From the NCBI GenBank assembly GCA_020072585.1, contig JAIQGL010000001.1:62001-126000 (forward strand): DNA of 64,000 bases, read 5' to 3'. The stretch is from Terriglobia bacterium (GTDB taxonomy: Bacteria > Acidobacteriota > Terriglobia > Terriglobales > Acidobacteriaceae). Numbering within the stretch: the first letter of the stretch is position 1; each line of letters starts with the position of its first letter. Under the pieces are notes generated by a model. The model saw nothing but the letters and a program-made list of their open reading frames with translations, searched no databases and was not told the origin of the DNA. The translations under genes and the position numbers were made by a program. Positions 1-8,061 of this stretch are shown one piece after another.

Positions 1-203
1 TGGCCTCGCGATCCGGAAATTCGGTCTGTATCCGATGGACAGTGAAGCCCAGTCGCAGCGTGTGGTCTCCACCAACATCGCAGGCTTTTTCTATGTGTCA
101 CAGGAAGCAGCACGCCACATGCGGCAGAAGGGCGGCGGTCAAATCATCATGATCTCCACGACACTGGCTTAGCAAGCCGGTGGCCGGAGTAAATGCGGCG
201 CCC
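1..203 (+). pseudogene. Decayed short-chain dehydrogenase/reductase fragment
   Basis: The frame starting at base 2 encodes the middle of a classical SDR: a helix with NIAGFFYVSQEAARHM, then GGGQIIMISTTLA, the strand before the catalytic site. It stops at TAG 170-172. The expected continuation (PVAGVNAA) appears in the next frame at about 177-203, so a frameshift separates the two parts. The YxxxK active site and C-terminal half are missing, and no further SDR sequence follows before the AraC-type gene. The 5' end lies outside the window. I read it as a dead gene. A sequencing error could explain the frameshift but not the absence of the rest. Confidence 0.7.
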
Positions 204-398
204 AGGCGAGGAAGTGATAGACCACCACTGGGAGAGCGCGGCGAGGAGCAGGTGGGAAGAACGCTTCGTTCAGTTCTGACGGCAGGAAACTACAGGTGTA
301 TCCCTACTGGCAGGCATTGACATTCCAGCGGCCGGCAAGATGCCGAATCATCACGAGAATGGTTTCTATGTTCGAAATGATTGCTGGGCTGCGCGCTC

Positions 399-1358
399 TC
401 AGGCGGTTCTCCTGATCTCCTTAACACCTACATTAAGCCGCTGGCGCAGCAGTGCTCGCAGAGTCGCGCCGTCTGCGTATCCCACGCGAGTGGCAACTTC
501 GTCCACGGTCGCGCTGCCCGTTTTCAAGAGATGCACCGCACGCTCCACCCGCAAGCTCTGGAAATAAGACAGCGGTGATTTTCCGAGCACGCTCTGCAAG
601 TGGCGCGCGAGTGTCCGCTTGCTGGACCCAGTGGCTTTGGCCGCATCGTCGAGCGAAAACCCCTTGCTCAATCTCGCGCGGGCCCAACCTTCGAAGCGTT
701 GGACCAGGGGGTCCGCGTGGACCAGGTGATCGGTCAGGGCATACGCAGACTGCGACGGACGGGAATCGACGATAAGATATTTCGCGGTGAGAGAAGCAAG
801 CTGCGGACTCACTCCCCGAATCAGCCATAGAGCAAGGTCCATATGGCTCAGCGCCGCCCCCGCAGTCACGAAGCGGCCAGATCTGACGAGCATGTTCGAT
901 TCATCGAGCAACACGTTCGGGTATCGCTTGCGAAACAGCGGCGCCAGCCACCAGGTTGTAGTTGCGCGCTGATGATCGAGTAGGCCCGACTCAGCCATTA
1001 CAAAGGTCCCGACGCAGGCGGCCGTCATCGTTGCACCGCGGCGGGACCACCGTTGAAGCGCAGCACCGGCGTCCCGGATGTCTGGCCGGACAAGGGCATT
1101 TTCCAATGGACCGGGCATCTTGAATCCAATTGCCGGGACCACGACGCAGTCAGGCATCCGCGCGTCAATGGCAGCAACGGGAACGCTGAGCCCCTGCGAT
1201 GTCTTGACTGCCTTTCGTACCCCCACAATCTTCACATCAAATCGTGGCACCGCTAGACCGGCGACCTCAATCAATTCGTTCGCGGTCTGGAATGCATCGA
1301 GCACAGCCGAGAGGCCCAAATCAAAGACGCCGTCAAGTACAAGCACATTTATGCGCAT
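399..1358 (-). CDS. AraC/GlxA-family transcriptional regulator with DJ-1/PfpI-like N-domain
   Basis: A 319-residue regulator. The N-terminal ~170 residues form a class I glutamine-amidotransferase-like (DJ-1/PfpI) fold, starting MRINVLVLDGVFDLG and containing TAACVGTFVMAESGLLD at the nucleophile-elbow position. The last ~100 residues hold two AraC-type helix-turn-helix units (LDDAAKATGSSKRTLARHL and VDEVATRVGYADGATLRALL). Family members (GlxA, FtrA) bind promoters and often control metabolism of small nitrogenous or oxidised compounds; the ligand here is unknown. I start at Met 1358 rather than 1409 because the fold begins there; no strong ribosome site is visible. It is divergent from the monooxygenase-like gene at 1459, with a 100-bp shared promoter region, so it may control that gene and the SDR after it. 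Confidence 0.88.
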   Translation of the reverse strand: MRINVLVLDGVFDLGLSAVLDAFQTANELIEVAGLAVPRFDVKIVGVRKAVKTSQGLSVPVAAIDARMPDCVVVPAIGFKMPGPLENALVRPDIRDAGAALQRWSRRGATMTAACVGTFVMAESGLLDHQRATTTWWLAPLFRKRYPNVLLDESNMLVRSGRFVTAGAALSHMDLALWLIRGVSPQLASLTAKYLIVDSRPSQSAYALTDHLVHADPLVQRFEGWARARLSKGFSLDDAAKATGSSKRTLARHLQSVLGKSPLSYFQSLRVERAVHLLKTGSATVDEVATRVGYADGATLRALLRQRLNVGVKEIRRTA

Positions 1359-1458
1359 GGCAATAATGATATCAAATAAGGCATTCTTGCCTCTAGTGTG
1401 AAAACGCACCGAGACGTAGTCTCGGAACAGGCCGCACTCGGCCTAAGGAGAATTGAAA

Positions 1459-1776
1459 ATGCTTGCACTTGGATTGTTTGTACGTCTTGAGGCAAAACCC
1501 GGGAAGGAAAAAGAGGTCGCCGCCTTCCTGAAACAAGGTCTTCAACTGGCACATCAGGAAGCCACCACTCCGCTGTGGTTCGCGCTGCGCCTGGGCCCAT
1601 CCACGTTCGGCGTATTCGATGCGTTTGCCGATGAGTCGGGAAGGCAAGCCCACCTCAACGGGCCCATTGCCAAAGCACTCTTTGCCAAGGCGCCAGATCT
1701 CTTGGCCGTGCCGCCTTCCATAGAAAAACATGAGGTTCTGGGAGCCAAGCTTCCGCAGGAGGTGGTAGTCGGCTAG
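1459..1776 (+). CDS. Putative quinol monooxygenase, ABM domain (YgiN-like)
   Basis: 105 residues, the usual size of single-domain antibiotic-biosynthesis-monooxygenase proteins. It has a beta-alpha-beta ferredoxin-like pattern: MLALGLFVRLEAKPGKE, a helix with FLKQGLQLAHQE, then TPLWFALRLGPSTFGVFDAF. Such small dimeric proteins oxidise quinols or aromatic compounds without a metal or flavin, or act as protective oxygenases. The start is set by AAGGAG at 1445-1450, 8 bases before ATG 1459. It is followed after 79 bases by the SDR gene on the same strand and faces the AraC-type regulator, a common layout for a small redox-stress or detoxification unit. The substrate cannot be read from the sequence. 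Confidence 0.85.
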   Translation: MLALGLFVRLEAKPGKEKEVAAFLKQGLQLAHQEATTPLWFALRLGPSTFGVFDAFADESGRQAHLNGPIAKALFAKAPDLLAVPPSIEKHEVLGAKLPQEVVVG

Positions 1777-1855
1777 AAGTGTGTTGCTGCTAGGGCGGCT
1801 CATTCTGAGGCCGCCCCAACAACACAGAATCAGCCCACTACCCAGGAGGTTCTAA

Positions 1856-2671
1856 ATGCAGATTAAGTTTCAGACAGCTTTGATCACCGGCAGCTCACGC
1901 GGATTGGGGCGGCAGATTGCGGTGAAACTGGCGACGGAGGGTGTTAAGAGAATCGCCATTCATTACCGGACGGGGAGGTCCGATGCGGAGACTACTTTGT
2001 CTTTGATTGAGGCGGCGGGCGCCTCCGGTGTGCTTGTGCAAGGCGATGTGGCCGACCCCGTGGTTGCGGAGAACCTGGTGAAGGAGGCGGCCCAGAAACT
2101 TGGAGGCTGCGACATCTTTATTCAGAGCGTGTGCCCTCCGCTAGGAGAGATTTATGAGCACGTGATGGCGACGGAGTTTTCGCTGGAGAAGTGGCAACTC
2201 GCATTCGATACGCAGGCACGCGCGTTTTTCATCAGTGCCCGGACCGCGGCGAAGTTTATGCGTGGTGGAGGGCGGATTATTGGGTTGTCGTATACCCAAG
2301 GCGGGAAGACAGGCGGTTGGCAACCTTGGGTGGGCATGGGGCCGGCGAAGGCGGCGATGGACAGTATCGGCCGGTATTTCGCGGTAGCGCTGGGGCAGTA
2401 TGGGGTGACGGTGAATACGGTGAGCCCTGGAATGTCGGATGGCGGGCTGATGGTACAGACTCCGCAAGAGTTTCAGGATGCAATCAAGGAATGGGCGCAG
2501 TCAGGATGGACTCCTTTGGGCCGGCGAGGCACTCTGCGGGATATTGCAGACGTTTGTGCGCTGCTGTGCAGTGATGAGGCGCGGTTTTTGACGGGACATG
2601 CGCTTTCAGTGGATGGTGGGAGTTCATTGATGAATTCGGATTTCCCTTTGGCGCTTCAGCTTCCGGGGTAG
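1856..2671 (+). CDS. SDR-family oxidoreductase with altered active site
   Basis: 271 residues with the SDR nucleotide-binding motif TGSSRGLGR (11-19), a D64 region (GDVAD), NTVSPG after the active-site helix, and the usual ending (FLTGHALSVDGG). The catalytic region is unusual. Before Lys165 the sequence is WQPWVGMGPAKAAM, so the classical YxxxK tyrosine position (161) is Met and the enoyl-reductase-type Y-x6-K position (158) is Trp. Ser145 and Tyr146 precede it. The MGPAK stretch resembles FabI/FabL-type enoyl-ACP reductases more than ordinary SDRs. A strong AGGAGG site lies 6 bases before the ATG. It may form a unit with the upstream monooxygenase-like gene. The reaction is unknown. Confidence 0.85.
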   Translation: MQIKFQTALITGSSRGLGRQIAVKLATEGVKRIAIHYRTGRSDAETTLSLIEAAGASGVLVQGDVADPVVAENLVKEAAQKLGGCDIFIQSVCPPLGEIYEHVMATEFSLEKWQLAFDTQARAFFISARTAAKFMRGGGRIIGLSYTQGGKTGGWQPWVGMGPAKAAMDSIGRYFAVALGQYGVTVNTVSPGMSDGGLMVQTPQEFQDAIKEWAQSGWTPLGRRGTLRDIADVCALLCSDEARFLTGHALSVDGGSSLMNSDFPLALQLPG

Positions 2672-2726
2672 AGTGCTCTCGGCCCTGGTAGACGTTTTTT
2701 TGCGCTTCGCGCGTTCGGCGTTTTGG

Positions 2727-2760
2727 TCGCGAGAGTCGACACAGGCTACGGCTCTCGCGA
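2727..2760. terminator. Inverted repeat between convergent genes, possible terminator
   Basis: TCGCGAGAG (2727-2735) pairs perfectly with CTCTCGCGA (2752-2760) across a 16-base loop, in the gap between the SDR gene and the convergent hydrolase. No clear T-run follows on either side, so it may be a weak bidirectional terminator or only an mRNA-end hairpin. Confidence 0.35.
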
Positions 2761-2803
2761 TTCAGAAACGATTTAGACAAATCGCATCGCGCTCCACGAT
2801 TAC

Positions 2804-3781
2804 TTACGCCGCAGTCTGAAGAAATTGCCTGACTTCAGACCACAGTTCTGCCTCATGTCCTACGGCGAGGTGCCCGCCAGTGGGATAGCCGAGGAACCGT
2901 GCTCCGGGAATATTCTCCGCGGTATAACGAGCGCCTGGATAGGTGTTGTAGAGGCAATCCTCGATGCTGGACACCAGGGTCGGAAGCTGCAAGTGTTCCA
3001 GATCATATCGCGGCAGGGACCGGGCGACGGCAGCCTCGTTCTGCAAACCTTTTTTGCGTTGGCTGACCGGCTCGATGTGGTCCAGGACCTCGGTGATGCG
3101 CGCCTGTTCTTCCGCACCGGCCTGCTCTACGTCTTCCGGCGGTGTGCCCAGAACGGTCTTGAACATGGTGTTACGCGCCAGCTTCGACATGGCCCAGAAA
3201 ATGAAGTCGGAGCTGACAGCCGTGTTGGCCAAAAATTCCCGCAATGCTGATGGCGGCGCGCCGGCGGGGGCGCCGCTATACACCAGAGGAACTGCGAGCA
3301 CCAGCGACGTGCATCGTTTGGGGTGACGCAGGCAGAGTTGCATGGCAGAGGGAGCCCCGGCGGAAACGCCCAGCACCGCAACCTTCTCGAGTTGTAAGGA
3401 ATCGAGCAGGCTGGCGTGGGCATCGGCCTGCGCCATGGGCGAAGCATCCTTGGGCAGCGGCGTGCGTAGATAACCGAATCGCGACGGAGCGATGACTCTG
3501 AAGCCGGCGTCGACCAGAGGACGGGCGAATTCCAGTCCCTGATCGAAGCCACCGCCTGCCCCGTGAATCACGAAAACGGGAGCACCGGTTCCAACGTCAG
3601 CATATTCAATCAGGCCCGACGGGGTATTCGCCAGCTTACTTCCTGAAGAAACACGCGTCCTGGCTGCGGTCAGATCGCGACGGTAACGGCGGTAGACCAG
3701 GGCCCCTGCTACTGCGAGCGATGCGGGAACAACGGTCAGAAGCGCGAGAGAAATTTTCCGTTTTGCAAGCTGTGATTTCAT
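2804..3781 (-). CDS. Membrane-anchored or exported alpha/beta hydrolase
   Basis: 325 residues. The N-terminus (MKSQLAKRKISLALLTVVPA and following residues to about 31) is a basic stretch plus one hydrophobic helix, so the enzyme is probably anchored in the inner membrane facing the periplasm. The alpha/beta-hydrolase core follows: oxyanion-hole HGAGGGFDQG at about 73-82, nucleophile elbow GVSAG with Ser140, a likely acid in SSIEDCLYN, and His304 or His309 in GGHLAVGH near the C-terminus. The ATG at 3781 is preferred over the one at 3805 because the signal-like segment starts directly there. Family members cleave esters, lactones or C-C bonds; the substrate is not predictable. It is convergent with the SDR gene and stands alone. 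Confidence 0.85.
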   Translation of the reverse strand: MKSQLAKRKISLALLTVVPASLAVAGALVYRRYRRDLTAARTRVSSGSKLANTPSGLIEYADVGTGAPVFVIHGAGGGFDQGLEFARPLVDAGFRVIAPSRFGYLRTPLPKDASPMAQADAHASLLDSLQLEKVAVLGVSAGAPSAMQLCLRHPKRCTSLVLAVPLVYSGAPAGAPPSALREFLANTAVSSDFIFWAMSKLARNTMFKTVLGTPPEDVEQAGAEEQARITEVLDHIEPVSQRKKGLQNEAAVARSLPRYDLEHLQLPTLVSSIEDCLYNTYPGARYTAENIPGARFLGYPTGGHLAVGHEAELWSEVRQFLQTAA

Positions 3782-4046
3782 ACACTGCCCCCGGGGCTGA
3801 ATCACTTAAAATTGGAAACCTTTTTTGCGTGCCAGACCATGACAGCGATCACACTTGGTTGGGAGAGCAATCCAAACCTTGTTGTTGATTATCGTAAGTA
3901 ATGTGGATATTTGGCCTTCCGTGCTCTTTGTACCGAAATGGGACTTTTTGATTTCTGAAACGCTCTGCTAACATCAGTCACTATTTGATGGGACTGGCCC
4001 GTATTAACTGTGAACTACGGGAAATTGTGTCCTGCAAGAGGAACTT

Positions 4047-5342
4047 ATGAGCGCAATCGAAGCCGAAATTCTCGTCGTTGCCGTCTTTGGCCTCGTAGCT
4101 ATCTTCGCCTTGGCTTGGGGGCGCAAGAGCTGTGCAATGAGGATTTGTGATGTGAGACACACGTATGCAAAAAGTAAAAAGCAGTGCGGGATCGGGCGTC
4201 GTCCGACAGGTGCGTTGCGATGGACGAGCGGAGTGCTCCTGGCGGTGGTAGTCAATCTCGTATTGGCGGTATGTTCGAAGGTAGTCGCGGCGCCGACCAT
4301 TTCTCCTGGAGCCCATGCACTCACGGATGCGGGACAATGCCTTCCGACGGCGTTCGAGCCGTGCCCGCAAGATCCGCCATCCCCCCAGGGGGGTGGCATA
4401 CCACCTGGCCTCAGTCTCAGCTACACCTGGGCGTCGTGTCTTGCGCCGGTGACGGACTCGGACGGAGACGGACTCGACGATGGCTGCGAGATGACGCTCG
4501 CCAGCGCGTTTGCGCCGTCGCTGATGGTCGACCTCCGCGATTGCAATTGGGACGCGGGACTCAATCGATTGGGCGGCGAGTACTATTACGGTGTGAAGCG
4601 CCGTTTGAGCAATCAAAGCATCATACGCATCGGGTACCTGCCAGCCTACTACTCGGATTGTGGGTCTGAACCGCATACAGGAGACTCGGAGTTCATCCTC
4701 GTCGACGTGACCTACAACACGACGACCGCCCGATGGACCTTTCAGGGGGCGTTTCTCTCGGCACACTGTGGCGCTGAGCAGTTCTCAATTTCGTCCGATC
4801 CCGATTGTCAGTTCTGGGGGCACGAGTATTGGGATGGGGGCAGCGTGCAAGACGGGCTTGTCTCGCATGCCAGCGGCAGCTATGTCGGGGGCATCGCACG
4901 GGGTGCGCCGATCATCTGGGTCCCGACCGGCAAGCACGGGAACTACTACTCGGGCGACAAGTGCAACAACTCCCAGGCTGGGCTAGCCGGGGTCGACATT
5001 TGTCCGTATCTCACTACGGCTCCGCAGCGTTTTCCCGTTACCTCAAATCGGTGGCAGAACATCGATTTTCCGGAATCGGGCGTATGGGCTCCATTCGGCC
5101 CACGCTGGGGTAGCACACTGCCGACACCAGGGGCCATGGAGGAGTTCAACGAAGGCGGAGCGTGCAGCAGCACGTCGACAAACTGCTATGTATTCAATGG
5201 CTGGCTCAGACCATCGTTGGGCGGTGGTGCCACGCGATATGGCGATCTGATTCGACGCTACTTCGACTGGTGGGTAACGACCGTTTACTGGCCGCCGTGT
5301 ACCACGCTTCATAACGCATTCGAACCCTGCACCGGTGGGTGA
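4047..5342 (+). CDS. Secreted or anchored protein with a calcium-type DxDGDGLDD motif, unknown function
   Basis: 431 residues. There is one hydrophobic segment at 7-25 and a second, signal-peptide-like one at about 64-83 ending near VVAAPT, so it is exported or anchored. After a Pro-rich linker comes DSDGDGLDDGCE, a thrombospondin type 3/EF-hand-like calcium loop, then a Cys- and aromatic-rich domain (ASAFAPSLMVDLRDC, GAFLSAHCG, FWGHEYWDGG). The layout resembles Vps62-like and other secreted proteins that begin with a DGDGLDD loop and an AFAP motif. GAGGA before ATG 4047 supports the start; Met at 4137 is an alternative. The coding frame continues openly past the TGA at 5340-5342 for 56 more codons to TAA 5511-5513, inside a terminator hairpin (see findings). 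Confidence 0.65.
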   Translation: MSAIEAEILVVAVFGLVAIFALAWGRKSCAMRICDVRHTYAKSKKQCGIGRRPTGALRWTSGVLLAVVVNLVLAVCSKVVAAPTISPGAHALTDAGQCLPTAFEPCPQDPPSPQGGGIPPGLSLSYTWASCLAPVTDSDGDGLDDGCEMTLASAFAPSLMVDLRDCNWDAGLNRLGGEYYYGVKRRLSNQSIIRIGYLPAYYSDCGSEPHTGDSEFILVDVTYNTTTARWTFQGAFLSAHCGAEQFSISSDPDCQFWGHEYWDGGSVQDGLVSHASGSYVGGIARGAPIIWVPTGKHGNYYSGDKCNNSQAGLAGVDICPYLTTAPQRFPVTSNRWQNIDFPESGVWAPFGPRWGSTLPTPGAMEEFNEGGACSSTSTNCYVFNGWLRPSLGGGATRYGDLIRRYFDWWVTTVYWPPCTTLHNAFEPCTGG

Positions 5343-5499
5343 GCTCATGGTGGGGTCCAGCCTGCCGCCTCGATCTCCAGCGGCAGTGAGACACTAAACA
5401 CTGAACTCGGGAACGAGAACGCCGCCGCCGTGACGTTTCTCGCGAACAGCAATGCGCTCAACATCGACCTGCGCAAGAATGGCGGGGGCACGCGTCAGC

Positions 5500-5532
5500 A
5501 AAGACGCGCTTAATTCCGCGTCTTTGTTTTTT
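5500..5532 (+). terminator. Rho-independent terminator
   Basis: AAAGACGCG (5500-5508) pairs perfectly with CGCGTCTTT (5517-5525) across an 8-base loop and is followed by G then six T. It ends the transcript of the gene starting at 4047. The TAA at 5511-5513, in frame with that gene beyond its TGA, lies in the loop. Confidence 0.85.
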
Positions 5533-5638
5533 ATTTAAAATCGGCCAGCTTCTATTTGGTGCGGAACTCGACATCCTTCAAAATTATTTACAGTCCTGTA
5601 GACGAAAAGGCAGGAGTCAGCCTAACTCATTGCAAGAT

Positions 5639-5715
5639 TGGTCGGGGCGACAGGATTTGAACCTGTGACCCCCTGCGCCCAAGGCAGGTGCGCTACCAGG
5701 CTGCGCTACGCCCCG
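5639..5715 (-). tRNA. tRNA-Pro, anticodon TGG
   Basis: Reads on the minus strand from 5715 to 5639. The acceptor stem CGGGGCG pairs with CGCCCCG. The D arm uses GCGC/GCGC, the anticodon stem CCTGC/GCAGG encloses CTTGGGC (anticodon TGG, decoding CCA), and the T arm ACAGG/CCTGT encloses TTCAAAT. The discriminator base is A, and the 3' CCA is encoded in the DNA (5641-5639). All four stems pair without mismatch in 77 bases. Confidence 0.97.
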
Positions 5716-6442
5716 ACATAATGAAGCAATTATTTTCATTCTAACCGATTTTGCAGGGCTTGAGATTTTGCCCGCTTAAGGGCGGCAGGCATTGGTGCGT
5801 TTCGTTTCCAGAATAGGTATTTCCGATGGGTTGCAGGCCCGGCTCCTCCGGTGGGGGCGTGTCTGTTACGAAAACCAAAAAAATTAGCAAAAACGGCTCG
5901 TGCATCCGCACACAAATGTGTGCTTGGCCGGCGAGCTTGCCGGTGAGTCTGAGGCGCCATTTCAGCACTCCGATTATCTCCGTATTCCTCCATTGCTCTT
6001 GGGAACAGGAAAGCAAGCCTAATCCGGGATCAACCCCAGGAGTTGGGGGGCAAGAAACAACAGAAAGGACCGTGAGAAAGCTCTACAAAAGTAGCGAAAA
6101 ATGGCCATTCAAAGACATTCCCAGGTCCAGAAAAGATGTGAAGGTAGCCTTGAAAAGTGAAAGGAACCGGGGTGCGGTCCGGCAAAGTTTGAGTTAAGAT
6201 TACGACCGGCCATGGGCAAAGGTAACCTTAGAGCGCCCCGTACTTATTTCTAAAGTAAGACCAATATTTTCCCTTAGTAAAGCTCTAATAACCACCGAGC
6301 CAGCGTCGAGGGGTGAAGTTCCCAATTCGGGAAAAATCTGTTCTAGATTCGGAAACTCATACTAAGGCTAATCGTTTGTTATGGATACCCGATGCAACGT
6401 GAAACTTGTCTCGCAAGTCATTCACCTCTGAGGAGATCACGC
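5716..6442. other. Long intergenic region with no recognisable gene
   Basis: 727 bases between the tRNA and a tiny peptide gene. Short open frames exist on both strands but have no ribosome site and no family resemblance. Two AAGGT-type palindromes are visible, AAGGTAGCCTT (6140-6150) and AAGGTAACCTT (about 6220-6230), followed by the hairpin TACTT/AAGTA (about 6240-6256). They may be regulatory for the downstream genes. Nothing else is supported. Confidence 0.4.
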
Positions 6443-6571
6443 ATGAAGAAGGCGATTGTAAGGTTTGTGATATTGGCAGCTTTGTTTTTGTCAGCCAACG
6501 TTGGTGTTAGCAATTCGATCGTTCAGAGCGATCTGCCATGGCCCTGCCCGCCAATATGCCCCGTGCAGTAG
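6443..6571 (+). CDS. Tiny exported Pro/Cys peptide (42 aa)
   Basis: A 42-codon gene. AGGAG (6431-6435) lies 7 bases before ATG. MKKAIVRFVILAALFLSANV is a typical signal peptide or single membrane helix, followed by about 20 residues ending in DLPWPCPPICPVQ, where Cys35 and Cys39 form a Pro-rich CxxxC. The signal-sequence shape and ribosome site make chance unlikely. The next gene, an integral membrane protein, starts 86 bases downstream on the same strand. Function unknown; it could be a small membrane-associated or secreted peptide, possibly disulfide- or metal-linked. Confidence 0.6.
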   Translation: MKKAIVRFVILAALFLSANVGVSNSIVQSDLPWPCPPICPVQ

Positions 6572-6657
6572 ACCGTGACGCTGGTAACCTGGAGAGATTA
6601 AAACACTGTCATTAAGACTTGTAGAGTGACTGGTCAAGAAGTATCCTTTAGGGAGTT

Positions 6658-7407
6658 ATGTCACTCGATCATCTTATACACAACGTCTGGTTTCTGGGCT
6701 TGTTTCTCCAGGCCCTGCTGACTGGCGTTCTGCTGATCAAGAGGACGTGGAGAACCTTTCCCGTCTTTACCAGCTACACGGCATTCAGTCTGCTCGAATC
6801 GCTGGTGGCGTGGGCGGTTTATATTTACAAAAACCAGACGGCGTACCTCATCACGTACGTGGTCGGCGAGAGTGTGCTATTAATCTTGGGGTTAGCGCTA
6901 GTGCGCGAGATTTTTACCCATCTGTTTTCCGCGCATGCCGGGTTGCGCAAAGTGGCAACTTTGCTTTTCCGGGTTGTTGTGGTGTTACTGATGGTACTGG
7001 CCCTGACGGTGATTTCCATCAAGGCCCCGATTGGTAGTAGCTCGTTAAGAATTGTCGTGCCGATCGTGGAAGAAGCCGGACGGATTGTGCAGGTGGGGCT
7101 GATCATGCTTTTGTTCTTGTTCTCCAGCGCTTTTGGACTGCGCTGGCGGCAGCATGTTTTTGGAGTGGCCCTGGGTTTGGGCGTGACCACTGTTGTTGAA
7201 CTGCTGGCGATTACGCTGGTGCCGCATGTCAATAAGGCAATGGCATCCGCACTGAATCTGGCCCATGTTGTAACGTTTGACTTGGCTCTGCTGGTGTGGA
7301 TGGGCTATCTGATCGCACCAGAGCCGGTGAGGAGCAGCGTGGATGTTCCCAAACGGGCCCAGTTGGAGCAGTGGAACCAGGCAGTTATGGAGCTAATAAG
7401 CAGATGA
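6658..7407 (+). CDS. Integral membrane protein, about seven helices, unknown function
   Basis: 249 residues, mostly hydrophobic, with about seven predicted transmembrane segments: near 10-28, 35-55, 63-84, 103-122, 143-163, 168-190 and 200-220. The cytoplasmic tail is hydrophilic (PEPVRSSVDVPKRAQLEQW). The start is supported by AGGGAG directly upstream. The stop overlaps the next ATG (ATGA at 7404-7407), so the two genes are translationally coupled and probably act together. I recognise no family; the fold resembles other small seven-helix proteins of unknown role common in Acidobacteriota. Confidence 0.75.
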   Translation: MSLDHLIHNVWFLGLFLQALLTGVLLIKRTWRTFPVFTSYTAFSLLESLVAWAVYIYKNQTAYLITYVVGESVLLILGLALVREIFTHLFSAHAGLRKVATLLFRVVVVLLMVLALTVISIKAPIGSSSLRIVVPIVEEAGRIVQVGLIMLLFLFSSAFGLRWRQHVFGVALGLGVTTVVELLAITLVPHVNKAMASALNLAHVVTFDLALLVWMGYLIAPEPVRSSVDVPKRAQLEQWNQAVMELISR

Positions 7408-7919
7408 TTACTGTGATCGTTATTGCGCTTGCGTTGTGCGCCGTCATGTTGTTTTACATGGCGGTACGCAGCCGCAGAAAGCAGGCGGGACAATCGTTTC
7501 GCCCGGTAGATCTAAACGCTTTCCGTACCCTGATGGACAGGGATGATGAGCTCTTCATGCGGGAAAAGCTCCCGCGTTCAAAATTTCTCCAGCTTAAACG
7601 CCAGCGTATTCGCGTGACGATGCGCTATGTGGCCAGGATCGCAAGCAATGCCTCAGCGGTGCTGCATGTGGGTGAGGCGGCGCGAGTGAACCCGGCGCCG
7701 GAAGTGGCGCAGGCGGCCGTGCAGGTCACGGAACTGGCAGCGCAGATTCGCCTGCAGTGCCTGTTAGCCATGGCAAAACTCTCACTCGAATACGCGGTGC
7801 CGTCTCTTCAGCTTACTCCGGCTATGCTGGTGCCCAAATACCAGACATTGCGGGAGAACCTGCGGCGTCTGGGTGCGCTGCAAACGCAGAACCCGGCCCC
7901 GCTGGCAACGGCCATCTAA
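7404..7919 (+). CDS. Single-helix anchored protein, unknown function
   Basis: 171 residues starting at the ATG that overlaps the previous gene's stop. The first 20 residues (MITVIVIALALCAVMLFYMA) are one membrane helix; the rest is a soluble, mainly helical cytoplasmic domain rich in Arg and Ala (DRDDELFMREKLPRSKFLQL, VTELAAQIRLQCLLAMAKLS). The coupling suggests it binds or regulates the membrane protein before it. A strong terminator follows 17 bases after the stop, so the transcription unit ends here. No known family is recognised. Confidence 0.75.
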   Translation: MITVIVIALALCAVMLFYMAVRSRRKQAGQSFRPVDLNAFRTLMDRDDELFMREKLPRSKFLQLKRQRIRVTMRYVARIASNASAVLHVGEAARVNPAPEVAQAAVQVTELAAQIRLQCLLAMAKLSLEYAVPSLQLTPAMLVPKYQTLRENLRRLGALQTQNPAPLATAI

Positions 7920-7936
7920 AATTTCCATTTCCATCA

Positions 7937-7966
7937 AAAGCCCTGCTCTTTGAGCAGGGCTTTTTG
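7937..7966 (+). terminator. Rho-independent terminator
   Basis: AAAGCCCTGCTC (7937-7948) pairs perfectly over 12 bases with GAGCAGGGCTTT (7952-7963), with a 3-base TTT loop and a T-run. It ends the two-gene membrane operon. Confidence 0.92.
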
Positions 7967-8061
7967 TTATTCACATGCACTCATTTTGAGCACGCCGGGC
8001 AGCGAAGAAAGCCAAGGCCCACCAAAAGGCTTTCGGGGTAAAGTGTGAAATACTCAGAAAC

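Noticed and set aside
5340-5342. Selenocysteine codon at TGA
   Set aside because: No SECIS-like hairpin just after the TGA, no selenoprotein family, and the terminator lies 160 bases further; a nonsense change is simpler.
5741-6016. 91-codon minus-strand frame after tRNA-Pro
   Set aside because: No ribosome site, no protein-like periodicity, and no neighbour on that strand.
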